From Anniella stebbinsi (lineage: Eukaryota > Chordata > Lepidosauria > Squamata > Anniellidae), in contig JARDYH010000003.1 of NCBI GenBank assembly GCA_029215795.1, forward strand, positions 258,699,562 to 258,763,561: a stretch of DNA of 64,000 nucleotides, written 5' to 3'. Position 1 is the first letter of the stretch, and each line of letters starts with the position of its first letter. Below are positions 42,530 through 55,419 of the stretch, piece after piece. The notes beneath the pieces were generated by a model. It did not search any database. It worked only from the letters and a program-made list of their open reading frames with translations, and had not been told where the DNA came from. The translations under genes were made by a program, and so were the position numbers.

Positions 42530-42655
42530 GGAGAACATGCTCGAGTCCTGCTTGTGGGATTCCCAGAGGCAGTTGGTTGGGCATTGTGGGGACAGAATGC
42601 TGGATTAGATAGGCCTTTGGCTTGATCCAGTATGGTTCTTCTTCTGTTCCTATCT
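42530..42655 (+). mobile_element. LINE 3' end (TTCTTATG type)
   Basis: TTGTGGGATTCCCAGAGGCA, ACAGAATGCTGGATTAGATA and CTTGATCCAGTATGGTTCTT are the conserved 3' terminus. Confidence 0.75.
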
Positions 42656-43767
42656 ACACATTATTATTATCTCTCTTTTCTCACTCATGGCGGTTTTTCT
42701 AGACGGACATGACGGGCTTTGCCAAGTCATGCTGTCTTTTACTGATTCAGGAATTTCTTGACTACTGAGCATGTTTTAAGTATGACTGCTTTCAGGATAT
42801 TTGGCATGCCCAGTTTCTGAAGGTTTTCTGTAAAAAATTTTTTTGATGTGATGCCTGTTACTGACATTACTTACTTACTACCTTTGAACTTTTAATCCAA
42901 GTTGCAGTGTGAATTGACTGTATCAATATTATTTTTAAACACTGCTTAAGTAACAATTCCACATTGTTCTAAAAGAAGAAGAGTATTTCATAAGAGATAG
43001 TTTTTTCACCTTTTCCCCAGAATTTCCCATTTTCCCACTTTGGACTTGGGGGACAGGACTAGGGTAGATTTAATTTTTTTTCTCCAATATTAGTCTGGGG
43101 GAGAAAAACAGGGCATTCACATCTCGTTATGTGCTACAATAACCTTGCATTACATCATCCAGAACTGGCTATTGTATAAAGCCAGAAAATGCTTCGGTGG
43201 ATGGGAAAGGTGGAGCAAGAGAGGATACATATCTGTTAAGTTTTTCCAGAGGTATAACATAAAACACAGGGTAGCCAGTATGTGCATTAAAAATCTGCTG
43301 TAAGCTAGACAAATAAGCGAAGCCTGCCTCAGAACTAAGCTGGAAGGAAAGCAGCTGGGGAGAAAAGACTGCAGAGGAAAACCAATAAGCAAGAGAAGGA
43401 ACTAAGACACACCCACACCCCTCTTCTCATTTGCAAATACCCTACTACACAGGAGGCAGCCAAAGGATCGGGGATCCCATATTTGCTGCCAAACAACTAG
43501 TTCCAGCCGCACAACTAGACAATACAGGAAACATCAGAGGAAATTCATGGTAGTAGATAAAAAAAAAGAAAGGCACAAAACAGCATATTCAGTCTGCATT
43601 ACGCTAAATCACATGGCAAGAAAGATGAATGAAATTGTGACACACAAGGGCTGACACAATGCATATTTTAGTGGATTAAAAATAACCATAAAATAAACCA
43701 CAAAGAACAAACTACACAAACACTTTGAAATGAGATTTTAAGCTTTACAAAACTCTAGTTTTTAGCA

Positions 43768-44052
43768 ATGACCTGGTTTGTACATCCCAGTAAAGCCACC
43801 ATGGGTTAATTCATATTTGGGGCTCTGAGATGTGCACTGGCTGCCATTTTGAATATGCAAGTTGTGGTGAGGCAGGTCGTATGACAGTTGTTTAACCATC
43901 ACATAACCTACAACGCCCAGGTCTGCATAACACAACAGGCTGCAGCACGCTCCCACCAGTTTGTATATTCAAAATGGCAGCTGGCACGCATCTTGGAGCC
44001 CTGTGGGGTGAATTAGCTCACAGTGACTTATTGGGACATGCGAACAGGCCCA
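43768..44052. mobile_element. Large palindromic MITE
   Basis: The outer ends (CCTGGTTTGTACATCCCAGT left, TGGGACATGCGAACAGGCC right) and an inner pair (TGCCATTTTGAATATGCAAG against TTGTATATTCAAAATGGCAG) are inverted repeats. Length is about 285 bp with no coding capacity. Confidence 0.7.
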
Positions 44053-44424
44053 GTATATCCATATTATTGTATCCTTTATTATTGCTTATACTCAAGAAAA
44101 CTGAATAGTCCTGCTGTACTACTTGTTCCCTAACTCAGCAAATATGCACTAGTATTTTTTTCTAGGTTTCTTGGAAGGTTTTTTCTAGGTTTCTTCTTCA
44201 GGTATCTAACCACAACCACTTCAAGACACAGACCCATAGGCATTATTCAAGTTAAAGATAGACAATCACTCCAATCAGGATAACAGACATCAAATATAGG
44301 TCTTGTGCCAGTAATTCAGTAATTTACTGAAAGGGCATGTTGTTGTTGTGAGGGTCTTGCCTACGATCCTCTCTTTGAAACCATAATTATTCTAACAACT
44401 TTGTATTGCACTGACTGCAACTCT

Positions 44425-44950
44425 GGGAAAGAGATTCAGACCATTTCTACATGCCAAAAAAATTAAGACCCAAAATACACTATGATCCCATGAAGCTGAT
44501 TGGTGGGAGATTCAGGACAGATAAAAGGAAGTACTTCTTCACACAGTGCATAGTTAAAATATGGAATTCACTACCCCAAGATGTGGTGATGGCCACCAAT
44601 TTGGATGGCTTTAAAAGGGGGTTGGATAAATTTCTGGAGGAGAAGGCGATCAATGGCTACTAGCCCTGATGGTTATGTGCTACCTCCAATATCCGAGGCA
44701 GTAAGCCTGTATGCACCAGTTGCTGGAGAACGTGGGTGGGAGGGTGCTCTTGCACCATGTCCTGCTTGTGGGTCCCTGGTCGACAGCTGGTTAAAAACTT
44801 AAGAAGGGTCATACTGGATCAGACCAAGAGTCCATCTAGTCCAGCACTCTTGTTCACTGGTTGGCCACTGTGTGAACAGAATGCTGGATTAGGTGGACCC
44901 TTGGTCTGATCCAGAATGGCTCTTCTTATGTTCTATGTTCTTATGACAAA
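44425..44950 (+). mobile_element. CR1/L2-type LINE 3' end with ORF2 terminus
   Basis: The frame 44451-44663 encodes FRTDKRKYFFTQCIVKIWNS and LPQDVVMATNLDGFKRGLDK, then FLEEKAINGY and a stop, the native end of the LINE ORF2. The 3' UTR ends TTGGTCTGATCCAGAATGGC then TCTTCTTATGTTCTATGTTC. It is one of the better preserved copies. Confidence 0.85.
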
Positions 44951-45109
44951 AACATAAAAAATTTACATGCAAAAAGAACTATTGAAAGCAGCTAACAACA
45001 ATTAACAATAAAATGCCAGGACCTGATAAAACAACTGATGTTAGAAGGCCCAACATACGCAATCAAATACCTGGGAGTAGAGGGAAATCTTACCCTGGTG
45101 TTAAAAAGA

Positions 45110-45490
45110 TAACAATGTTGGTGCCAGGTGGCCCTTGGGAGGCTACCACCAAGAAGGCTCTCTGTCTTGTTTGCCACCCTCCAAACCTCCCTCAGACCAG
45201 GCACGTGGAGGAGAGTGAAGACTGCTGGGGGTGGGTGGGTATCTCTGAGTATGGGCATGGAAGTGTGTGTGTGTGTGTGTGTGTGTACCAGGGGCAGTAT
45301 GTTCCAGTAGCAGAGGCAGCATGCCTATCTATACCAGTTGCTGGGGAATGTGGATGGGAGGGTGTTGTTACTCCCATGTCCTGCTTGAAACGTTTCCCAT
45401 GTACATCTGGTTGGCCAGTGTGTGAACACAATGCTGGAGTAGATGGACCCTTGGTCTGATCTAGCACAGCTCTTATGTTCTTCTGTGTGT
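45110..45490 (+). mobile_element. LINE 3' end interrupted by (GT)n
   Basis: CAGTTGCTGGGGAATGTGGA, TGGTTGGCCAGTGTGTGAAC and TTGGTCTGATCTAGCACAGC then TCTTATGTTC match the copy at 44700-44940. A GT run (45262-45289) lies inside. Confidence 0.75.
45262..45289. repeat. (GT)n microsatellite
   Basis: About 14 GT units. A second mixed TG/CG/CA stretch lies at 45530-45562. Confidence 0.95.
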
Positions 45491-46144
45491 GCCTGAAAGT
45501 GCGTTTATATGCATATGCATGAAAGAAGTTTGTGTGTGTGCGCGCACACATGCACACAGGCGCAGCCATGAGTTGCCATTGTCTATTGCTACATGCAGCC
45601 CTCAGGGGTGAAAGGGTTGCCCATTCCGGGACTAACGTATGTGCATGGGTGGGCGGGCTAGTAACTTGTGGACTTATCAGAAAGGGTGATAAGTTTAACA
45701 ATAAATAATTCAGAATCAGAACAGATTACTGATTTAAGTTATCTGTTTTCTAGTTCGTATTTCTCCAGAATAAATATGATCACTAACAGGTTGTTATAAC
45801 ATATTTCTTTACAACCAACAGAGTTTTTATATATGCTAAAATATATATATCCAAAATTATATCTTATTGGGAAAGAAACAAAGGAGAAATTAAATTTATC
45901 TTTTGCACTTTCTGAACATATGCAAGAAAACAAAGCAATAACACTTATTATAAGCCTAACTCTGTAAACCTATGCATACTTACCTGAAAGTAAGCACCAA
46001 TGTACACTCTAGATCTTACTTCAAAGTAACATGAATAGCTTGGCCTACTCTTGCTAAGAATTTTTCAGAAGCAAGAGGGGGTAATTACTGGACAGAACAG
46101 CATTCCCCCCCCCCTTTACATGGAAAGTAAATATCCACACTAAA

Positions 46145-47130
46145 TGGTTTATTTATTTATTTATAGTATTTATTTATTAAATTTATATCCTGCCTTTCTA
46201 CCAAAAATGGCACTCAAACAGGCTAATGATAATAAAATGCAGATGAAAACAAAATCTTGGTTAAAACATATTTTTAAAAAATCTATTAAAAAGCCCAATA
46301 AAAGCACAACAATAAAAGACACAGCCAGCACCCAACCAGTTAAAAATCCTTCAGCAGCAGAACAGCTTACATGTCAAACATCTGCCTGAATAAAAACGCC
46401 TTTGCTGTTTGGCAGGACAACAGAGAGGGAGCCAACCTAGACTCCCTTGGTTCCAGAGCCCAGGAACAGTCACCAAGAAGGCCCCCTCTCTCATCCCCAC
46501 CAAACATGTCTCTAATGGTGGGACTGAGAGAAGGACCTCCCCTCAAGATCATAAATCATGGGCTGGTGTGCAGCTGGTATGGGAAAATGTGGTTTTTCAG
46601 AGAGCATGGTCCCAAGTTGTGTAGAGTTTTACAGGTCACAACCACTACTTGTGCCTGGAAACAGACCAATGGTCAGTGAAGTTGTTGTAACAAGGGAATC
46701 ACATGCACCTTGTAACCAACCCCAGTCAACAGTCTGGCTACAGCATTCTGGACCAGCTAAAGTTTCTAAACACTTTTTGAAGGCAGTCTCATATAGAGCA
46801 CATTACAATAGTCCAAACTGGATTGATCTAGGCGCATGCCACTGCAGACAGATCAGACATCTTCAGGAATGGGAACAGTTGGAACGTTCACCTCAGTTAT
46901 GAAAGCACACTCATAGGCATCATCAAAACCTCGGCTTCCAGGTTCAGAGCTGAATCCAGGAGCTGAATCCAGGGAAGTGAAACTTCATCCAGTACAAGTT
47001 GCATCCCTGTTCTCTGATCTACCTTTTGACTAACCAAGATCACCTTTCCTTGTCAGGCTTGAGCCACAATTTCTCATCCAGTCCATTCCTGAACACATTT
47101 ATGTTAATTATTTGTGGCATAAAGGGAGCT
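46145..47130 (-). mobile_element. Antisense CR1/L2-superfamily LINE ORF2 and 3' end
   Basis: The + strand starts with TTTATTTATTTATTTATAG and TATATCCTGCCTTTCTACCA (3' tail, reversed) and continues through antisense ORF2; the - strand contains LHNLGPCSLKNHIFPYQL. A 14-bp tandem (GAGCTGAATCCAGG) is near 46950. It meets a + strand fragment near 47130. Confidence 0.75.
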
Positions 47131-47600
47131 AACTTCTATAAAGCTTCCCTTTTTCTAGGCCTCAGTAAAAACCTGCAGCCTTCCAGTGCTGTGAATTCTG
47201 CTCTGGGGCAGAAACTGCTTTGGTTGCCTTCATGGATGATCTATGCCAAGAACCAGAGTGTGTCTGTTGGTTCTGCTAGACCTCTCAGCAGCTTTTGATA
47301 TCATTGCCTATGGTATCCTTCTGAGGTTTCTCCCTGGGATAGGACTTAGGGTTTACAGTGACACTTATCCTTCTTGGTTTCAGAACGTGTGCTGGGGGAT
47401 TTTGTTCAGCTCTATGGCTGTTGGCCTGTAATGTCCTCAGGGTTCCAGTTTGTCCCACATGCTATTGAACATGTACATGAAGCTACTAGGCAATATTGTC
47501 CAGAGTTTTGGGGTTTGGCAATACCCAAATCTTGTATCTCCTTTCCATCTAAATTCAGGGAAGGTGTTCTAGTTCTAAATCAGTGTCTAATGTCAGTTGG
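47130..47600 (+). mobile_element. CR1/L2-superfamily LINE reverse-transcriptase fragment
   Basis: Frames include MPRTRVCLLVLLDLSAAFDI then IAYGILL, the LLVLLDLSAAFDTIDHGILL motif of the reverse-transcriptase palm. The copy is broken and not functional. Confidence 0.75.
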
Positions 47601-47650
47601 TAGAATCATGAACCTAGATGGAGGGCATAAATTAGGTGTACAAGATCACC

Positions 47651-47768
47651 TAAGGGTGCAATCCTATGCATGTTTATATAGAAAAAAGGCCTTCAACTCC
47701 CAGCATGCACCAGCCAAGAGTTGTAGACTTTTATTCTGTCTAAACATGCATAGGATTGCATCTTAAGT
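47651..47768. mobile_element. MITE with perfect 20-bp ends (GCAATCCTATGCATG)
   Basis: TGCAATCCTATGCATGTTTA (47657-47676) is the exact reverse complement of 47741-47760. The centre has AACTCCCAGCATGCACCAGC. Several degenerate relatives are present in the window. Confidence 0.8.
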
Positions 47769-50700
47769 CATTTAATTGGATGATTGTGGTGAGATACAGA
47801 AGCATGGCATCTCCGGGATCCTAGCATCTGTGATTTCCAATGGCTAGATCCAATAAGAAGTGCACAACAGTAAATCTTTTGCATGACCAAATCATGTATT
47901 TGTAATGTTTGAGCCTTCAAGTCATATACTTTTACCTTAAAAAAACAGTCTTGAACAGTGTTGTTAATAGTGTCTTGTATTCAGTTTTAAATGATTTTAA
48001 GTGTAAGCTTTAGACTGTTTAATTAAATCTGATTTTAAGAGAGATTTACTATCATTGGTTTTCTTTTAAACAATTAAAAACTGATTTAAAACATACATAT
48101 CTGGACTTTTTTTGTCCAGTATCACTCACAACTATAAGCATGCACCAAGTGAATAGAGAAATAGTATTTATTACCCATATTGTGACTACTGCAGGACTCT
48201 TAAGTATATCACTTGATTGCCAAATTGCATAAGGTGCAAGCTTATGATTAGCAAATTATTATCAAGCATGCTTCCAAGTTTGCCTATTGGTCACTCCGCA
48301 TGAAAGGGAATAAATGACATGGTACAATTCACAAACAGAAATCTACTCATGCAACAGGGTTTCCCCACCCTTCCTACAGCAGCCTTTTGCACACATCCAC
48401 ACCCCAAAAGCAGCTCCTGAGGACTGGGAACCCTTTAGAACAGGGGTGAAGCAAGCGTTCGAAGCACCTTGCTCAAGTGACTGCAAGTACAACTAAGGTG
48501 CACACAGCCCACCTTGATCAGGCCTTGATTCTGCTTACACACACACCTTGGCCAGCCGCTCCCCTCATTTCTTCAAGGCTGCACACTGGGCTGGTTGTCT
48601 TTTGCAGACGTTGTTTCTCCACTAATTTCAATAGGCACATTGGGATTTTGTTTCATTCCCTCTTGATTCATTCACTTCAAACTGCAGCCATTATCAGAGA
48701 GCTTGCCATCAACTAAATTTTGCTCACTGGAATGCAAACGTTTTGGAAACGCTGGGCATATAATGCCTGTCTTTCAGATCAGTAGAATTCTCATAATAGG
48801 AAAAAACTAGGATACCCAAGATAATTATTTTTAAAGGACCAGCGATGATGATGATGTGTTCACAGTTAATCTAACTGATACACTCCAGGTGATATCAGCA
48901 ACTCTTGGCTGACAGCAAAGGACGAAGCAAGCCTCCATCACATGTGTCAATGCTGGCATGAGAAATGTAGAGTAATGAATGAGTCAGTCCTATGAGAACA
49001 GAGATCACTGACACATTACAGGTTTTTCTGACTTACATCAAGCTACCTTTCTCCTCCCAATGACACCAGGATCACACCCTAAGCCTTTGGAATTTATCAT
49101 CAAGTGCACTGGAGGTTCAGTACAAATTCAAGTCCTTGCTTTGTTCAGCCAATCAATACAGATAGTTGGACATCTTTGGTGAATTTTACTGTGTGCTAAA
49201 CTATTAATAGAGCTTACTCAAGACTAAACACTAAATGCTGTTACGAGCAAGCCATATAATGCCTCTGAACCAAAGTTAATTTTGGTTATATTTTAGTGTA
49301 GAATGCAAAAATGCTTTAAATCAGCTCAAGACCAATGGATCAAAATTGCCTAGTTTTTGTACTCCAGTTTGAGTCTCAGATATATTTTCAAGTTATTGCA
49401 AGCTTATGAACATAATTTCCAAGAGAAAACCCAGTTACTACATATTAAATTTACTAAGTAATGCTTAAAATCATATACCTGAAGTTTCATTCTACCGATT
49501 TAGACCATTTGTCTATTTAGCTCACCCCTGCCTATTCCAATTGGCAGCAGCTCCACAGTAAATGCCTGAACTCACACACACATTTCAACTCTCCTTCTCT
49601 TTACACACAATATTAATATATTCTTCAAAGAAGACCTATTACAAGAACTATGTTTCTTGCCTTGCAGTGGACATAAGTACTTTGAAAGATGCATGAATAT
49701 GATATGAAGAAGAACAGAAATACATTGATCTGTAGGGGGTGGGGGAACCCAAAAAACTTTGGTCACTTTGCTACAGCAGACACACACAACTGTAAGCCTG
49801 TGGAAGGAATACCAATCTAAATTAATTTGAGGGCATCACATATTACGCAGTTTCCAAGGCATAGGCTCTAATGGAAAAGAGGTGGGGATAACTCGAAAAT
49901 GATTGGAGGCAATGAGGGATGGACAAACTATTATGCATGGTACATTACATCTGCACCTTAAACTGGAATATTCTGCCCATGTGGTCAGCATATCTATAAA
50001 TGTCACTGTGGCTACAAGGGTTAGAAATCTGCTTTTAGATTAGTACAAATAGACACTGAAATCTAAAACAAACTCCATATTTTGTAGACAAAGTTGCAGA
50101 ATATGGAGAACTTTAACTATACTTTATAAAGGTTAGCTATATGACACAGAAGTTGATACTATGGAATTAAAAAGTAATCCTTTGTACTTTAGTTCTCCTT
50201 ATCTACCATATCCCTTTCCCCCTCATGAAAATAATTTCAACAACGTTTTATATTTAGAGTGAAAACTGCTGCTGTATTAAATAAAAGCCAAATTCAAACC
50301 TGTATGTCTCAGTGACTTCTAATGTTTTCTGGTGTTGGCGCAGGGGAAAAAAGAATGAGTATTATTCTACTTGATGGAATGTGCATTGTATTACATAATT
50401 ATAAGCAGACCTTGAATATTTTTTCTATTAACTACACCAACTTTATAAATAGTTTAATTAGCCACAAAACAAAGTCCCTGATAAAGAATTAGACAGCATA
50501 TGTTACTAAATGAACAGCCTTTTAAAATCAGGAATACTTAATTGCTCAAATTGAAAGCAGTCTTAACTGCCCATTTTGGAAGTCCTGATCTAAGGTGCCA
50601 ACCTTGAAGTCATTTATAACCTGATCCTATACATGTTTCCTCAGAAGCTGAGTCCCACCAAGTTCATCAGAATTTATACCGCAACACAGGATTGCTTCCC

Positions 50701-51130
50701 TTTGACATAAACACGTTCCACTGAAATAAACAAAAAGTTACATTCACTTTAGGGCTGAAATACCACCAGCATTCTTTCTTCTCTGCCACTCTCTAATTTA
50801 AAGTTGCATATCACCTTTGGACTAATTAACAATTATGAAACAACTGCATGTCTGCTATTGCTTGAGTCTATAAATCAATGCCACATAGGATGTACAACCC
50901 ACAACACAGTCTGCACTACAAGTTTTAGTGGTATAAACAATGAGAAGGTCACGTCATGGTAAGCCACCCTGAAAATAAGCTACGGTGGGTTGGTTATTCA
51001 CTGCTAACTCGTTTTTCCAGTCCTGATAAACAAACAGGCACTCTGCATCTTACCATGGCCTGTTTCCCCTTAGTCTTCCTGCCTGCTCTCAGCACGTATC
51101 CCATGGGCCTTGCAGCATAACTTCAGCAGC

Positions 51131-51172
51131 CTACTCCACTAATGAGGTCATTTGTGCTCATTAGTGGAGTAG
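51131..51172. repeat. Perfect 16-bp stem hairpin
   Basis: CTACTCCACTAATGAG (51131-51146) and its exact reverse complement (51157-51172) are separated by 10 bases. It lies just before a LINE 3' end, and its origin is unclear. Confidence 0.85.
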
Positions 51173-51214
51173 AGGTTTGGGGTTGGGGGTTTTTTTTGTT
51201 GTTGGTAGAATTGT

Positions 51215-51352
51215 ATAAACCAGTTGCTGGGGAACATGGCAGGGAGGGTGCTATTGCAGTCATGTCCTACTTGTGGCTTTCCCACAGGCAGCTAGTTGGC
51301 CACTGGATGCTGAACTGGATGGACCTTCGGTCTGATCCAGCACGGTTCATGT
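51215..51352 (+). mobile_element. LINE 3' end (GATCCAGCACGG type)
   Basis: CCAGTTGCTGGGGAACATGG, CAGCTAGTTGGCCACTGGAT and GGTCTGATCCAGCACGGTTC then ATGTTCTT form the same terminus as at 44940. Confidence 0.8.
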
Positions 51353-52026
51353 TCTTAATCCTGCTGATTTTTGTTGACATCTCAGCAACTTTTGATATCA
51401 CCAAATCAAGTGCCTTGTTAGACCATCTCTATGGGTTGGGGGATATGGTGTTTCCACTCATACTTTGCAAGGCCAGTTTCAGAAAATATCATTGGGAGAT
51501 TATTGTTTGACTTCATGCTATTTTAGCTGTCATGTCTTGCAGGGCTTCATCGTATTTGCCTATTTGCTGCTGAGTCCAATTCAGAATGTTGGTTCTTTCC
51601 TTAAAAGATTTAAACAGCTTTGGACCCAAATATCGGAAGAAGCACTTCCTTCCATATCAACTTGCACACGTATTAAGATCAAAGGAGGCCCTTCTCTGTA
51701 TTCCTTCAAAGAAAAGCACATTTATCATCTACAAACAAGACAGCCTTCTCCGTGGTGGCATCAAGATGTTGTCTTGTGGCCCCAATGTTGTACTTTTTTC
51801 AGCATCACGTTAAAACATTTTTATTTGACTAGGCATTTTAAAATTTAAATTTGTATTTTTAAGTTGGTTGAAATAGGTTTCATACCTCTCAATTTTATAG
51901 CACTGAGGTTTAGATTTTAGGTTGCTTTTCCTGTACTGAATGATTAATCTTTATGTACATTGCTTTGAAATCCTCTTTGTCATGAAGGTGCAGTTTATAA
52001 ATTTTTAAAATAGAATAATAAATAAA
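51353..52026 (+). mobile_element. CR1/L2-superfamily LINE fragment with 3' tail
   Basis: Translations give FVDISATFDITKSSALLDHL and FKRFKQLWTQISEEALPSIS with frameshifts. The 3' UTR ends in AATAATAAATAAAACA. It starts exactly where the preceding LINE tail ends, so one copy inserted next to or into the other. Confidence 0.75.
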
Positions 52027-53084
52027 ACATGCTGTTAATTTTTCAAATAGCCTGTTTACTAACCACACGTCAATGATACGTCAAGGGCCAGATCCCAATC
52101 CTTACAGCAGATCTTTTGAATGCTTACACTGAATTTCACCATTAGATAAGATGCACTCACAAGAAGTACAAGGAAATTTCCAAAGGCTACTTCATGATGT
52201 CATTTGAGCAAAAAATCTTGGAAAGCACATATGCTTTCTTTCCACAGAACCCTGTTTTAGAACAAAGATTTCTAAATAATTATACTCATTAAAGGAATAT
52301 TTCAGTAAGCAGAAACCCAAAGATGAACTCTAGGTTTCAAGTTTTTATACCTTCCATTAATACTGCAACATCCAAGATGCCAATTAGATTTTAATGGAGA
52401 AATGAACAATTAACATTCTACTGCTGATTCAAGAGAGAGAGAAATCATACAAAGGAAAATAAAGGGAGGGAATCACATTGCGTGAGAGGACTTCCCCCCC
52501 TCTCCTTCCCCCTGCAGCCCTCAAAACTCTATTCCAAAGGATCCCTCATTCCTCTGAAACAGATGTGAGGGTACACAGGGGGAAAGGGAAATTGCTCCCC
52601 TCCTGGTTCTTCTGACAGACACAGTTCAGTCAGCAGAACTAATTCACTGGATTCTATTCAGAATCCACAATATAGGCAACTTTAATCTTATTCCAGGCAT
52701 CACATAGCTTTCATAGCCTTTTCTCTTTCCTGCAACTGCAATTATCGGGGTACAAATGACTACTAACATTATCTGGGATAAACAGCAACTACCCCAGACA
52801 ACTGAAACTGTGAGACAGGGCAGAACGTAAGTTTTTATTTATTTAGAGCACAATCCTATGGGCTGCGTCTTCTCTACTCCAAGGCTTCTGAAATTCCTAT
52901 GCCCTGCCAGGCTGAAGCCACCAGGCAGGAGCAGCAGCAGAGATGATCTTTGCCTCCCTGTCCTCTGGATATTTATTTATTTTTGCTAGGTGGGCTTTCC
53001 AGCCCATCTAGCGAGAACACTTTGGAGGTGGAGGGAAGCAAGCTGGAGGAGGATCAAGATAAACTATATCCTGGACTTGCCAGG

Positions 53085-53205
53085 ATTGTATCCAATGTTA
53101 GTCCTACATAGAGTAGAATCAATGAAATGAATGGGGTTTAAGTCAGTTGTGACTAACAACTCCCATTAATTTCAATGATTCACTGTATGTACAACTTACA
53201 TTGGA
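53085..53205. mobile_element. Palindromic MITE (TTGTATCCAATGTTAGTCC)
   Basis: GATTGTATCCAATGTTAGTC on the left and GTACAACTTACATTGGATAC on the right pair, and GGTTTAAGTCAGTTGTGACT is followed by a reversed copy. It is related to 6123-6260. Confidence 0.65.
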
Positions 53206-53427
53206 TACTACCTCCAGTCTCCTCTCCTCTTCCCACCAGAATGTCCCCTTTCCCCCATCTCCAAGGTACATTTTCCAACCTCTGAGAGCAGCCAGTGCAG
53301 TTCATTCTGCATCAGCTGCAAGGGGTGGGGTCAGATCTCCAACTCCCCCTTCTGAGGCCAGAGCACTGTCTCTTGACATTGTACGGGGTTTTCTGAGCCA
53401 TCCTTTTGTCTCTGGGATTGCTCTCTT

Positions 53428-54960
53428 TTTTATTTAATTATTACATTTCTATACTGCTCAGATGAAGAATTCTGGACAGTTCACTACAGCTAAAATCATA
53501 AAATACAATATGACAAAACACAGTATAAAACTTTCAGAAGTTTAAGACTACATTATAAAACTAAAGTAAAAACCAGCAGCAGTGTAAACATCTAAAAATA
53601 TAGTAACATATTTAAAACAATAAAAACTGAAGGACTAAAGTGCCTAGGTGAATTACAAAGTTTTCACCTGGCCCAAGAAAGACCACAACATAGGCTCCAG
53701 GGTATTCCACAACAAAGGTTCCACAACTGAAATGGCCCTCTGCTTAATAATCACCCACCTCACTTCATTTGGTGGGGGTACCCAAAGGAGGGCCTCTGAA
53801 GACGATCTTAAGCTCTGGACAGGCATATATGGAAAGCCACCATCCTATAGATAATCTGGGATCGAGCCATGCAGGGCTTTGAAAGTTAACACCAGCACTT
53901 GAATTGGGCCTGGAAACAGACTGGAAGCCAGTGCAGATCAAAATGCACTGGCGTAATATGTTTATATTGACAAGTCCCCATTAACAATCCCGTTGTCCTA
54001 TTTTAAACCAGATGAGGTTTCCTGCAATTTTCAAAAGCAGTCCCATGTATAACGCATTGCAGCAATCCAGATAAGAGTTTACTAGAGTATGGACAACTGT
54101 AGCCAGGCTATCTCTGTCCAGAAAAGGACATAGCAGCGAAATGGTGTTCCATGCTATCAAGGCCACCTATGCATCCAGCAACAATTCTGGATCCAAGGGC
54201 ATACCCAAACTACAAACCTGATCCTTTAAAGAAAATACAAGCCCTCCTCCAGAACCACTTAGGCAGACAAACCACCTACTAACAGTATCTCTGTCTTGTC
54301 TGGATTCAGATTCAGTTCATTAGCCCTCATTCAATCTATTACTGTACCAAGGCACTGATTCAGAACATCCACTGTCTTACTTGGATGAAAAGGAGAGATA
54401 GAGCTAGGTGTCACCCGCAGATTGATGACACCTCAGCCCTCACCTCCCCCGACAGTTTCATACAGATGCTGAAAAGCAGGGGAGATAAAATAGAACCTGT
54501 GGCACTCCATGGCGTAAGTGTCAAGGCACAGAACAGTAATCCCCCAGCACCACCTTCTGAAATTGGCCAGTAGTAGTGGAAGCACTGCAGTGCAGTACCT
54601 TCAGCATACAGCTTTCGCAGCCTCTCCAGAAGGATACCATGGTCGATGATTTCAAAAGCCACTGAGAGGTCCAAGAGAATCACCTTCCCCCATCACTCTA
54701 TTGGTAAGGTCATCCCATAGGATGACCAAGGTAATTTCCATTCTAAAACCAAGCTTGAAGCCCAATTGGAATGGATCTAGATAATTAGTTTCATTGAAGA
54801 ATGTCTGGAGTTGACTGACAACCACCCACTCAAGCACCTTGACCAGGAAGGGGATTTGGCAACCAGCCTATAGTTGTTAACATCTTCCAAGGTCATTTTA
54901 GGTTTCTACAGGAGTGGCCTAATTATCACCTCCTTTAAAGAGTCAAGAAATGGTAGCAGC
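53428..54960 (-). mobile_element. Antisense CR1/L2-superfamily LINE (RT domain to 3' tail)
   Basis: The - strand carries VVVSQLQTFFNETNYLDPFQ then LGFKLGFRMEITLVI, MILLDLSVAFEIIDHGILLE, SLATVVHTLVNSYLDCCNAL and the 3' tail (reverse of TATTTAATTATTACATTTCT) in the correct 5'-3' order for a reverse transcriptase. Stops and frameshifts break it. It is about 1.5 kb long. Confidence 0.85.
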
Positions 54961-55173
54961 TCTTTCTAGCCATCACACATTCTTCACCTGGGCTGAAAAG
55001 AGCACCACACAGTCTATGCTGGGAAGCTACATTTCTGGCATTGTTTAAACAAAGAAGGCCTTCATTTTCAGTCCTCAGGTTTATATGAGGTAATTCCACA
55101 GTTCTATACAACACGGACAACAAGATGGTTCATACAATCAAAATAAGCATATTAATACTGCAGTGAGTGCAGG

Positions 55174-55372
55174 GTGCGATTTCCATAATCACTGTCTGGG
55201 CGTGACTTCTTGTGATGCCCAAACCCAGGCAGCGTGGTTTGTTGGAGGGGGAAACAACCATCCAAGAACTCATGGGTTACTGGAAGGTTGTTTCCCCCTC
55301 CAACAAGCCATGCCACCCAGATTCAGACAACACGATAAGCTGAGACCGGGCAGTGATTATGGAAATCGTGCA
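55174..55372. mobile_element. Fully palindromic MITE
   Basis: The ends GTGCGATTTCCATAATCACT and AGTGATTATGGAAATCGTGC are inverted, and the inner GTTTGTTGGAGGGGGAAACA pairs with TGTTTCCCCCTCCAACAAGC. Nearly the whole 199 bp folds on itself. Confidence 0.75.
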
Positions 55373-55419
55373 CGGCATGTGCCATAATTTAAATAATCCA
55401 CCATGGCTTAAACAATTCT

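Noticed and set aside
44451..44663. A 70-residue open frame with FRTDKRKYFFTQ and WNSLP
   Set aside because: It is the end of a LINE ORF2 followed by its 3' UTR, not a host gene.
45013..45701. Open frames of 148 and 169 residues on the two strands
   Set aside because: They run through a GT microsatellite and a LINE tail; the composition is low-complexity and no family is recognised.
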